Part shown: in pieces, positions 41,887 through 51,298 of the stretch
Layout: the number at the start of each line of letters is the position of its first letter
Numbering within the stretch: the first letter of the stretch is position 1
DNA from: Roseomonas fluvialis
GTDB taxonomy: Bacteria > Pseudomonadota > Alphaproteobacteria > Acetobacterales > Acetobacteraceae
Length of the DNA stretch: 64,000 bases
NCBI RefSeq assembly: GCF_022846615.1
Contig: NZ_AP025637.1
Location: forward strand, 4,923,001 to 4,987,000
Reading direction: 5' to 3'
Program-made: the position numbers and the translations under genes
Notes under the pieces: generated by a model
The model's input: the letters and a program-made list of their open reading frames with translations, nothing else
Told to the model about the DNA's origin: nothing
Databases searched by the model: none

Positions 41887-41951
41887 GACCAGTGGCAGGC
41901 CCGGCCCGCGCGCAGGGTAGGCAGGGCGGCTGAGTGCGAAGCCCGGGTTTC

Positions 41952-42638
41952 TCACGGCCAGGCGGCGCAGGCCTCGAACCCGATCTCGCGCGCCTGGGCG
42001 TGCGCGCCCTCGACCCATTCCGCCACCAGCGGATGCGCCAGCACCGCATCGGCATAGGCCTGCGCATCGGGCGCCAGAGCCACGGAATAGGTGCGGAAGC
42101 GCGAGGCCATCGGCGCCCACATCGCATCCGCGAAACTGAACCGCGCCCCGAACAGGTACGGCCCGCCGGCCCCCCAGGCGGTGCGCGTGTCACGCCAGGA
42201 TTGCTGCACGCGCGCGACCTGCGCCTCGACACCCGGACGGCCGAGAAGCTTGGCGTTGGACGGAATGCCGTTCGCGATCGGCCAGCGCTTCAGCAGGTTC
42301 ATCGGCATGGCGGCGCGCAGTTCGGCGAAATGCGCGTGCATTTCGGCGGCCGACATCCGCGCAGCGGTGCGCGCGCGCAGGTCCCCCGGCCAGATGTCGC
42401 AGCCCGGCGCGCGTTCCCACAGGTATTCCGCGATCGCCAGCGTGTCGGTCACGGCGAAGCCGTCATCCACCAGCACCGGGATCAGCCCGGTGGGCGAGGC
42501 CTCGGCCAGGCGCGCCTTGCTGTCAGGGCGCGACAGGAACAGCGTCTCCGCCTCGAAGGGCAGGCCCGAGAGCTTGCAGGCCAGCCAGCCGCGCATGGTC
42601 CAGGTGGAGGACCACTTGCCCCCGATGATCAGCCGCAT
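41952..42638 (-). CDS. Glutathione S-transferase-like protein
   Basis: 228 residues from ATG 42638. Thioredoxin-fold half (SSTWTMRGWLACKLSGLPFE) with the cis-Pro loop TGLIPVLVDDG and TDTLAIAEYLWERAPGCDIW, then the all-helical C-domain. The N-terminal SSTWTMRGWL pattern is that of a bacterial GST group often annotated as zeta/theta-like. The catalytic residue would be the Ser near position 10-11. It is convergent with the M3 peptidase and divergent from the M20 peptidase gene. Confidence 0.88.
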   Translation of the reverse strand: MRLIIGGKWSSTWTMRGWLACKLSGLPFEAETLFLSRPDSKARLAEASPTGLIPVLVDDGFAVTDTLAIAEYLWERAPGCDIWPGDLRARTAARMSAAEMHAHFAELRAAMPMNLLKRWPIANGIPSNAKLLGRPGVEAQVARVQQSWRDTRTAWGAGGPYLFGARFSFADAMWAPMASRFRTYSVALAPDAQAYADAVLAHPLVAEWVEGAHAQAREIGFEACAAWP

Positions 42639-42755
42639 GCCGCGATGCCTCCCGCACGATGCGCGCAAGGATGGCGCGGCAGCCCCGCGCTGGCCAGCGC
42701 TTGACGGCACGTCGCGCGGGCCGAACCATCGCACGAACCACCCAGGATCTTCCGC

Positions 42756-44072
42756 ATGCCAGCATCCGATGTCGCCACCCGCATCGCCGCCGCCGCCGAG
42801 GCCGGCGGGGACGCCTCGGTCGCCTTCCTGCGCGAGCTGATCCGCCTGCAGCAATCCGGCGAGGAAGCCGTGCAGGCGCGCATCGCCGAGGCCGCGGAGG
42901 CCGCCGGCTGCAGCGTGGAACGCCGCCGCTACAAGCCGGCCGAGGTGCAGCTGCGCGAGGAATTCGCCGCCGAGGCCGCCATGGCCGCCGAGGAGCGCGT
43001 GGCCGTGCTCGCCCGCCTGCCCGGCACCGGCGGCGGGCGCAGCGTGATCTTCTTCGCGCATCCGGATGGCGAGGCCTTCCAGCCCCAGCATGGCTGGACG
43101 CACGACCCCTTCGCCGGTGCGGTCGCGCAGGGGCGCATCCATGGCTGGGGCGTGGCGGACGACCTGGCCGGCGTGGCGACCATGGTGGAGGCCGTGCGCG
43201 TGCTGCAGGCGGCTGGGCTGCGCCCCAAGGGCGACGTGATCCTGGCGAGCACGCCATCGAAGCGCCATGCGCGCGGCGTGCATGCGCTGCTGCATGGCGG
43301 GGTCGCGGCGGATGCGGCGGTGTACCTTCACCCGGCCGAATCGGGCATCGGCATGCGGGAGGTGAAGGCGCTCGCCCCGGGCCAGCTGGTATTCCGCATC
43401 GTGCTGCGCGGCACCCAGCCACCCACGCAGGAACCCGGGCACACTGCCTTCGCACATCTCGCGGTGAACCCGATCGACCTGGTGCCACCGGTGGTCGCGG
43501 CCCTGCGCGCGCTCGATGCGCGCCGCGGCGCGCGAGTCCATCACCCGGTGCTCGATGCCGCCATCGGGCGGTCCACCAACCTGCTGATCGGCGATATCCG
43601 CGCGCTGGGCGATGGCCGTGCCTCACGCGTGCCGCCGGCCGTGCAGCTCTCCTGCGCGCTGGCCTTCCCGCCGGGCGAGAAGCTCGCCGACGTGCAGGCG
43701 GAGGTCGAGGCCGCGCTGAACGAGGCGGCCGCCGCCCACGCGACGCTTGCGGCGCATCCGCCCGAGGTCCAGTGGCTGTCGGGGGTGACGGGGGCCGAGG
43801 TCGGGCAGGACCACGCGCTGTGGCACGCGACCAGCGAAGCGGTGCGCCTGGGCACCGGCACCGCGCCGGAGATCAACCCGCTGCACACATCCTCGGACAT
43901 CCGCAACCCGATGGTGCAGTCGGGTATACCCTGCGTCGGGCTTGGGCCGCTCTGCGGCGACCTCACGCAGAATGGCGGCCGCGACGAATGGGTGGATGTC
44001 GCGGACTACCGGCGCGGCGTGGCGGTGATCGCCGCGCTGATCGGGCTGTGGTGCGGGGCGGAGGAAGGATAG
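42756..44072 (+). CDS. M20 family metallopeptidase / amidohydrolase-like protein
   Basis: 438 residues. M20 plan: N-terminal helix FLRELIRLQQSGEEAVQARI; metal ligand His in IFFAHPDGEAF; IHGWGVADDLAGVATMVEAV carrying the second-site Asp; a lid domain about 210-330; and LHTSSDIRN near the C-terminus as final ligand region. The usual E-E pair after the DxK loop is replaced by STPSKRHARGVHALL, where canonical members have a catalytic Glu-Glu, so activity may be changed or the substrate unusual. Worth checking before calling it a peptidase. Confidence 0.85.
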   Translation: MPASDVATRIAAAAEAGGDASVAFLRELIRLQQSGEEAVQARIAEAAEAAGCSVERRRYKPAEVQLREEFAAEAAMAAEERVAVLARLPGTGGGRSVIFFAHPDGEAFQPQHGWTHDPFAGAVAQGRIHGWGVADDLAGVATMVEAVRVLQAAGLRPKGDVILASTPSKRHARGVHALLHGGVAADAAVYLHPAESGIGMREVKALAPGQLVFRIVLRGTQPPTQEPGHTAFAHLAVNPIDLVPPVVAALRALDARRGARVHHPVLDAAIGRSTNLLIGDIRALGDGRASRVPPAVQLSCALAFPPGEKLADVQAEVEAALNEAAAAHATLAAHPPEVQWLSGVTGAEVGQDHALWHATSEAVRLGTGTAPEINPLHTSSDIRNPMVQSGIPCVGLGPLCGDLTQNGGRDEWVDVADYRRGVAVIAALIGLWCGAEEG

Positions 44073-44097
44073 CCCCCGCCCCGCCCGCGCCGCGCCG

Positions 44098-47000
44098 TCA
44101 GATCAGTTCGATCGCCACCGGGGTCAGCCGCGTCACGTCGATCAGCGTGATCGACCCACCATCGTCGAGCGTGAGCAGCAGGTCGTCCCGGCCGTCCGCG
44201 TCGGCATCGAACACCGTGCGGGCCGTGACGGCCAGGCCGTCGAGGACGATGCGGTCGGACGGCACGAAGTCGGTGATCGTGTCGGCACCGCTGCCGGGTC
44301 CGAAGTAGAAGCGGTCGGGCCCGACACCACCGGAGAGCAGGTCATCGCCCTCCCCACCGGTGATGGTATCGCGCGACAGGCCACCCGATATCGTGTCGTT
44401 GCCAGCGCCGCCCGAGAGGACGTCGAAGCCGATGTCGCCCTCGATCAGGTCGTCGTCGTCGCCACCATCGATGGTGTCCTCGCGCCGGCCACCACGCAGG
44501 GTGTCGTCGCCGGCGCCGCCGAAGATTTCGTCGACGCCATCCTCCCCCTCGATGAGGTCATCGCCCGCATCGCCCAGCAGCCGGTCATCGTTGGCGCCAC
44601 CCCGGATGGTGTCGCGGCCGTCTCCGCCGTTGATGGTGTCGAAGCCCGCATCGCCGCGGATGCTGTCGGCACCGCCGCCGCCGTCGATGCTGTCCTGCCC
44701 GCTGCCGGCGATGATCGTGTCATTGCCGGCACCCGCCAGCACGGTATCGGAGGTGTTGCGACCGGTGATGCGGTCATCACCCACGGTGCCATCCAGCAGA
44801 CCGCCGCCGACCAGCACGATGCCGTCCAGCACCGTATCCTCGCTCCGCACATTCAGGTCCTGGATGCGGGTGTCGCCCGATACCGCCGTGTCCGCTTCGT
44901 CGAAGGCGGCGCCCGGTGTGGCGTGGAACTCCTGCAGGAAGTCCTTCAGCGCCTGCTGTTCGCCGAGCGCGCCGGCCGGCGCGACGGATATGTCGGTCGT
45001 CTCGTCCAGCACGGGGCCGAGCGTGCCGTCCTCCAGCAGGTAGCGGAAATTCTCGGCATTCGCCTTGACCGGGTAGCCGTCGCCGCCCTGCGCCAGGAAG
45101 TTCAGCGTCACCACGCTGATCAGCGCCGGCGCATCGGCGCTGACCATGCCGTTCTCGATGATGCGCGCGACGATGTCGCCGTTCGCGTCGATGGCGGCCA
45201 CGTTCAGCACGCGCGACCCGGCCGGCAGGTCAGGATCGTAGGAGATGGACAGCCCGCCCAGCTGCGGGAAGCGCCCCTGGTTGCCGAGGCTGGCGAAGCC
45301 GTGCTCCAGGATCGCCTTCAGCCCGGCCGCCGTGGTGTCGAACACCACCAGGCGGTTGTTGAACCGCAGCGAATTCTCGATGTCGAGCGTCGAGATGCCG
45401 CCCTCCGGCTTGCCGGCATCGGGGTTGGCGATCGGCGGATCCTTCTCGCCGGTCACCACGTCCACCGCACCGATCGCGGTGCGGATGCCGCCACCGTTCT
45501 TCAGCGAGACCACCAGCGCGCCGCTACCCAGCGCCTGCTGGGCGGCGAACAGGTTGGCATCGGCCGTCAGGTTGCCGAGGTTGGTCTCCTGGTTGCGCAC
45601 CTGGTTGCGCTCGCCTTCGAGGTAGACCTCGGTGAAGCCCCAGATCTCGCCGTCCTTGGCGGCGATGACGGCCTGCACGGCGTCGGTGATCTCCTGCACC
45701 TCGGCACCCTTGGTGCCCTCGGCGAAGGCAGTGGTGTCGAGGTCGGCCTCATCGACGCCCCAGGCCTCGGCCACGTTCTCGCGCGTCGCGGCATAGGCGC
45801 CGTTGATCGCGGGGTCGAGGCTGTCGGTGATGATGCGGCCCTGGTCGTCAAACTCCACCACCAGGCGACCCAGGTAGGTGAATTCATTGTCGGTGTTGAC
45901 GATCAGCGTGGTGCCGCCATCCGCGCCGGTGGTCAGGATCGGGTAGGTATTGGCGAAGTCGGCAGCATGGCCGGGGAAGGCCACCGCCTCGTCGGTCTCG
46001 TCGCCCAGGCGGGTGTTCGACCCGGCGGCGAGGATGATGTCCACGCCTTCCAGCAACGGCGCCAGCGCCTGTTCGAACGCGATCTGCTGGAGGTGCGACA
46101 TCAGGATGATCTTGTCGACGCCCTGAGTGCGCAGGTCGTCGATCACCGGCTGCAGCAACGCCGCCAGCTGCGCCATGTCGTTGGTCTCGGAGCCGTCGCC
46201 AGCGAAGCCCTTCACCTCGACCCCACCGGTCGAGGAAATGGCTTCGAGGATCTGCGTGGTAACGCCGACCAGGCCGATCTTCTCACCGCCCTTGTCGACC
46301 ACGGCGGAGGGCACGATGCGCCCGCGCAGCGCGGTGGCGTCCTCGAGCCCGCCCACGCCCACCGTCTCGGTGTAGCGGCCGCGGATGTCGGCATCACCCG
46401 AGAAATCGAGGTTGGCCGTGAGATAGGGGAAGGCAGCATCGGCCACGGCATCCGAGAAGGCGCGCGTGCCGAAGTCGAATTCATGGTTGCCGACGGTCGA
46501 GGCCTCGACGCCGATGCGGTTGTGGATCTCGATATCCGCCGCACCGGGATTGTCACCGCGCGTATGCGTCGCGGCGACCGAGGGATCGGTGCCGGCCGCG
46601 AAGAACGGGCTCGGGATGTAGTTGTCGCCGCCCGCCAGGATCAGCGTGTTCCCGTAATCGTCATCGAAGGCATCGACCAGCGCCGCGAGCAGCGGCGCGG
46701 TGGTGGAGGCCAGCAGCCCCGCCTCGGCATCCGAGAAGTGCAGGAGCTGCAGCTTGAAGGTGGCGTTCAGCTCATAGGCAGTTGTGGTCGCGCTGTCCTC
46801 GTTCGGCACCACCAGCAGCGGGACGCCGCCAGGTGCGTCCTCGGCCGGGATGAAGGTGATGACTTCCGGCGCGTCGTCGCCCGGCGTGGTGAAGAAGCCG
46901 GCGAAGGTGAAGTCGGCCGGGCCGTCCATGCGGAAGGCGGCCACGCCATCGGCACGCTCGAGCGCCACGAACACGAAGGTGTCGGCGCCGACCTGGCCGA

Positions 47001-48240
47001 TCGTGATGCTCTCGGGCTCGACACCCTTGTTGTCGTCGCGGTTCTCGTCGTAGCTGCCGGGGAACTGCGTGGCGATGATCTCGTCCAGCAGGTTGCCGCT
47101 GTCGAAGACCAGCTCGCCCTCGGTGTTCCACACGCTGAAGGACCGGCCGCCGAAGACGTAGAGCTGGTCGAAGTCACCGTCCCCGTCGGTGTCGCCGAGC
47201 GCGTTGGTGACCGTCAGACGGCCGATCGAATCGACGACATCGGCGCGGCCGTTCCCGTCCAGGTCGGGGAAGGCGATCGGGTCGAGGGTCAGCTGCGAGA
47301 TGCGCGCTTCCTCGTTGAAGCCCGGCCAGTCGGTGCGGCTGTCGCCCTCATTCGCCGTGATCAGGTACGTGGTGCCGCCGACATCAACCGCCGTGATGCC
47401 GTCGGCCTGGTACATCCCGAAGACATTGTCGAAGGTGGCGGGCGCGAAGACGTTGTCCTGGTCGTTGGCGGAGATCTCGTTGCCGGCCAGCCCGTGGTCC
47501 TTGAAGCCGAGCGGGATGATGTCGGTGAAAGTCGCGGTGGCGAGGTCGAGCACCGCGATGGCGTTCGCCTCCTGCAAGGTCACATACGCCTTGGTCGGGT
47601 CATTCGGATCGACCGTGACGTATTCGGGTTCGAGGTCCTGCGCGACGCTCGCACCCGGCCCGAAGATGCGCACGCCGGCGGCGCGCAGCGCGGCCTCCTG
47701 CCCGTTGAAGGCGCTGAAGTCCGCGGTTTGCACGGTGCCGGCCACGAGGTCGATGATGCTGACGGACCCGAGCGGATCGACGCTGCCAACCAGCCCGTAG
47801 GAATTCGGCTCCCCCTCATTGGCCGTCAGCAGCTTGGTGCCGTCCGGCGTGAAGCCGATCTGGTCGGGCTGGGCGCCGACGGTCACGAAGGGCAGGCCAC
47901 CGAATGTCCGTGGCACGACCGTCACGTCGTCACCCACGCGCACCACATCGGCCACCACCACCACGCCCGGGTCCGTCTTGGGGTCGGACTGCAACGCCAG
48001 CGCGACCACGCCATCCCTTGCCGCGACGGAGTTGATGGCGCCGAAGGCACTGGTATCCAGGCTACCCAGGATGACGCCCGTCGCCGCATCCACGGCATCG
48101 ACACCATTCGGGCCGATCACGAAGATCAGGCCGGTCTCCGCGTCGTAGGCCGCGACCTCCGCATCCAGCGCGGCGGACCCGTTCGCTGCAATATGGGCGA
48201 GGGTAAAGGACGTGGTGGCGCTGAGCTGCGTGCCCGACAT
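44098..48240 (-). CDS. Secreted RTX protein: choice-of-anchor-I propeller plus 5-prime-nucleotidase-like phosphoesterase
   Basis: 1380 residues, no signal peptide. About 1-500 is a beta-propeller of the choice-of-anchor-I/esterase type (GTKLLTANEGEPNSYG; YLITANEGDSRTDWPGF). About 505-800 is a metallophosphoesterase with GGDNYIPSPF and GNHEFDFG, but HFSDAEAG replaces the usual NDxHG and GSNTRL the GHxH. About 830-1130 is a 5-prime-nucleotidase C-domain (KNGGGIR). From about 1160 there are some 15 GGxGxDxUx calcium repeats and a typical terminal region (GADTITDFVPSDRIVLDGL), i.e. type I secretion. No HlyB/TolC genes are in the window. The SD sits under a hairpin. Confidence 0.92.
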   Translation of the reverse strand: MSGTQLSATTSFTLAHIAANGSAALDAEVAAYDAETGLIFVIGPNGVDAVDAATGVILGSLDTSAFGAINSVAARDGVVALALQSDPKTDPGVVVVADVVRVGDDVTVVPRTFGGLPFVTVGAQPDQIGFTPDGTKLLTANEGEPNSYGLVGSVDPLGSVSIIDLVAGTVQTADFSAFNGQEAALRAAGVRIFGPGASVAQDLEPEYVTVDPNDPTKAYVTLQEANAIAVLDLATATFTDIIPLGFKDHGLAGNEISANDQDNVFAPATFDNVFGMYQADGITAVDVGGTTYLITANEGDSRTDWPGFNEEARISQLTLDPIAFPDLDGNGRADVVDSIGRLTVTNALGDTDGDGDFDQLYVFGGRSFSVWNTEGELVFDSGNLLDEIIATQFPGSYDENRDDNKGVEPESITIGQVGADTFVFVALERADGVAAFRMDGPADFTFAGFFTTPGDDAPEVITFIPAEDAPGGVPLLVVPNEDSATTTAYELNATFKLQLLHFSDAEAGLLASTTAPLLAALVDAFDDDYGNTLILAGGDNYIPSPFFAAGTDPSVAATHTRGDNPGAADIEIHNRIGVEASTVGNHEFDFGTRAFSDAVADAAFPYLTANLDFSGDADIRGRYTETVGVGGLEDATALRGRIVPSAVVDKGGEKIGLVGVTTQILEAISSTGGVEVKGFAGDGSETNDMAQLAALLQPVIDDLRTQGVDKIILMSHLQQIAFEQALAPLLEGVDIILAAGSNTRLGDETDEAVAFPGHAADFANTYPILTTGADGGTTLIVNTDNEFTYLGRLVVEFDDQGRIITDSLDPAINGAYAATRENVAEAWGVDEADLDTTAFAEGTKGAEVQEITDAVQAVIAAKDGEIWGFTEVYLEGERNQVRNQETNLGNLTADANLFAAQQALGSGALVVSLKNGGGIRTAIGAVDVVTGEKDPPIANPDAGKPEGGISTLDIENSLRFNNRLVVFDTTAAGLKAILEHGFASLGNQGRFPQLGGLSISYDPDLPAGSRVLNVAAIDANGDIVARIIENGMVSADAPALISVVTLNFLAQGGDGYPVKANAENFRYLLEDGTLGPVLDETTDISVAPAGALGEQQALKDFLQEFHATPGAAFDEADTAVSGDTRIQDLNVRSEDTVLDGIVLVGGGLLDGTVGDDRITGRNTSDTVLAGAGNDTIIAGSGQDSIDGGGGADSIRGDAGFDTINGGDGRDTIRGGANDDRLLGDAGDDLIEGEDGVDEIFGGAGDDTLRGGRREDTIDGGDDDDLIEGDIGFDVLSGGAGNDTISGGLSRDTITGGEGDDLLSGGVGPDRFYFGPGSGADTITDFVPSDRIVLDGLAVTARTVFDADADGRDDLLLTLDDGGSITLIDVTRLTPVAIELI

Positions 48241-48247
48241 GACGTTC

Positions 48248-48275
48248 TCCGGCAGGGGTTCGATTGCCTGCCGGA
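48248..48275 (-). promoter_or_regulatory. Hairpin covering the ribosome site of the RTX gene
   Basis: On the minus strand TCCGGCAGG pairs perfectly with CCTGCCGGA across a 10-base loop. The downstream arm ends in CGGA, and the SD GGAG (spacing AACGTC to ATG 48240) begins inside it. The structure would hold the SD in double strand, so it may be a thermometer-like or protein-controlled translational switch. Inference from pairing only. Confidence 0.5.
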
Positions 48276-48330
48276 TAGGACGGGGCCAGACCGGCCTCCC
48301 TCACGGGCCGGTGACGGAAGCGTTAAAGAT

Positions 48331-48867
48331 TTATTGAGATTCGATCGTACGGCGGTTCCACGGCATCAGCGCCAGGATGTTCGCCATGCCGCAGAAGCCC
48401 GACACGCCCGCGAACACCAGGCCGGCCCCGACAAAGCCCGCGATCCCGTAGAATCCCGGGGCCACCAGCGCGCCCATCAGCACGCCGGCCAGCACCAGGG
48501 ACCCGGCGGCAATCTGCACCTGGCGCATCAGCGGCAGTGGTGCGCGGCGGTCCTCGGCCACCGCCACGCCGGCGCGGCGCAGCGCGTCGATGCCGCCCTC
48601 GACGATGAAGGCGCCGCCATCGCCGGCATGGGCGGCCAGGCGCGCCGCGGCCTGCGCCGTGCGCGCGCCCGACGCACAGTGGAAGATCACCGGCCGGCCA
48701 TCACCGACCACAAGCGCCGCATCTTGCGGCCGCGAGAGCGGCAGATGCGCAGACCCGGGCACATGGCTGCGCGCACGCTCATCGGCTTCGCGCACATCCA
48801 CGAGCAGCGCGCCACCGTCGCGCAGCATGGCGCAGGCACGGGCAGCGGAGATGGTCGGCAGGGTCAT
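48331..48867 (-). CDS. Rhodanese fused to two transmembrane helices (YgaP-like)
   Basis: 178 residues from ATG 48867. Rhodanese domain about 5-105 with DVREADE and the active-site loop FHCASGAR (Cys64); the six-residue loop C-A-S-G-A-R is right for a sulfurtransferase. The C-terminal part about 118-165 has two hydrophobic helices (DUF2892-like; LMGALVAPGFYGIAGFVGAG, then FCGMANILALMPW). The same layout as E. coli YgaP, a membrane-bound rhodanese. It stands upstream of the RTX gene on the same strand. Confidence 0.9.
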   Translation of the reverse strand: MTLPTISAARACAMLRDGGALLVDVREADERARSHVPGSAHLPLSRPQDAALVVGDGRPVIFHCASGARTAQAAARLAAHAGDGGAFIVEGGIDALRRAGVAVAEDRRAPLPLMRQVQIAAGSLVLAGVLMGALVAPGFYGIAGFVGAGLVFAGVSGFCGMANILALMPWNRRTIESQ

Positions 48868-48963
48868 GGCACGGACGGGCTCCGGCCGCGCCGGTGGGGA
48901 TGGCGGTATGCCGACCACACCAGCGGGCCACATCCTATCTATTCGGAATTGCGCATGGATATG

Positions 48964-49506
48964 TCAAGCGGTGCGCGTGCGCCACGGGATCATGCGCCCC
49001 GCCACACCGTCCCGCCGCACGAAGGCGTGCCAGAGCACGGCGACGACATGTAGGGCGACGGCGCCGAGCATCACATTGGCCAGCACCTCGTGCGCCCCCT
49101 TCACGGTGCCGCGCAGGCCCGTGGCGACAAGGGCGTTCGGCAGCGTCGCCAGCCCGGCGAGGTCGAAGGGTGCGCGCCCTGTCAGCGCCGTCAGCAGGCC
49201 TGTCAGCGGCAGCAGGATCATCAAGGCATAAAGCAACAGATGCGCCGCCGCACCCAGGCGCTGTTCCCACATCGGCGCGCGGGGTGCGGCGCGAGGGGCG
49301 GCGCCAAGCAGTCGCGCGAGCAGGCGCGGCAGCAGCAGCGCGAGCACCGCCAGGCCCATCAGCGCGTGCACGCCGAAGACCATCGTCCGCGACGGGCCAC
49401 GGGCGAGGGCCTCGGCCAGTTGCGCGCCGCCCCAGGCGAGTGCGATGGCGAGTGCCATGGTCCAGTGCAGGAGGATCGAGGGGATCGAATAGCGGGCCGG
49501 TGTCAT
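48964..49506 (-). CDS. Cytochrome b561 family membrane protein
   Basis: 180 residues from ATG 49506 (AAGGGA eight bases upstream). Four hydrophobic helices with haem-ligand His in YSIPSILLHWTMALAIALAW (H), FGVHALMGL (H), KGAHEVLANVMLGAVALHVV (two H). Typical bacterial CybB-like protein passing electrons between quinol and periplasmic acceptors such as superoxide. Immediately upstream of the rhodanese gene by 96 bases, same strand. Confidence 0.9.
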   Translation of the reverse strand: MTPARYSIPSILLHWTMALAIALAWGGAQLAEALARGPSRTMVFGVHALMGLAVLALLLPRLLARLLGAAPRAAPRAPMWEQRLGAAAHLLLYALMILLPLTGLLTALTGRAPFDLAGLATLPNALVATGLRGTVKGAHEVLANVMLGAVALHVVAVLWHAFVRRDGVAGRMIPWRTRTA

Positions 49507-49632
49507 CGGGTGTGTCCCTTGCGCATCGATGCGCCGCACACACCATCCGCGAGTCCGCACGGCCTGTCGTTGACGTCGCGCAAGCCACGGAGAAGATGGG
49601 CCGGGGGCCGATGCGGCCCCCGACCCGCAGCC

Positions 49633-49803
49633 TCAATGCGCCGGGCGGCCCCGATCCCCGCAGGCCCAGCCATGCGCATGCACCAGGCCGTCATCGTGGT
49701 CGTCGCGGGGCTTGATCACAACCCGCGGCTGGGGGCGGCGGTGCGGTTCGGTGGCCCAGCGATGGGAATGCACCAGGCCGTCGTCGTGGCGGTCGTTGCT
49801 CAT
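49633..49803 (-). CDS. 56-residue Asp/His-rich protein with a duplicated motif, downstream of aceA
   Basis: Read MSNDRHDDGLVHSHRWATEP then HRRPQPRVVIKPRDDHDDGL and VHAHGWACGDRGRPAH. The ATG at 49803 is preceded by GAGAGGAAACG, and the gene starts 18 bases after the aceA stop on the same strand. The motif DDGLVH-x-H-x-W-A occurs twice, 30 residues apart, with one Cys and nine His, so metal binding is plausible. It is below usual length cutoffs and I know no named family. The conserved duplicated core, the good ribosome site and the position argue it is real. Confidence 0.65.
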   Translation of the reverse strand: MSNDRHDDGLVHSHRWATEPHRRPQPRVVIKPRDDHDDGLVHAHGWACGDRGRPAH

Positions 49804-49821
49804 GATCTCGTTTCCTCTCGT

Positions 49822-51156
<1,335 letters not shown>

Positions 51157-51167
51157 CTGAACTCCAG

Positions 51168-51199
51168 GCCGGACCGTCCGGCGCCCGTGAATAATTCAC
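51168..51199. promoter_or_regulatory. Operator candidates between aceA and its regulator
   Basis: Palindrome GTGAATAATTCAC (51187-51199, AT-rich against a GC-rich background) lies 31 bases upstream of aceA. A second palindrome, GCCGGACCGTCCGGC (51168-51182), lies in the aceA leader. The first is the better regulator site. The binding partner, the RamB-type protein encoded across the gap, is inferred. Confidence 0.5.
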
Positions 51200-51298
51200 A
51201 TTGCATCGCCGAAGCGCACCAGCAATCCTGCGCTCCAGGCCGCAAGATGGTCGCGTTTCGCACAGCCGGACGGCCGAATCTGTGAAGGGTGTAAAGCG

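Noticed and set aside
44400..44800. Regularly spaced DNA repeats resembling an array
   Set aside because: They are the codons for GGxGxDxUx calcium repeats of the RTX protein, in frame, not CRISPR repeats with spacers.
44923..49053. 1376-residue open frame on the + strand
   Set aside because: It is exactly antisense to the RTX gene, whose domains and repeats are unmistakable; the + frame has no recognisable protein features.
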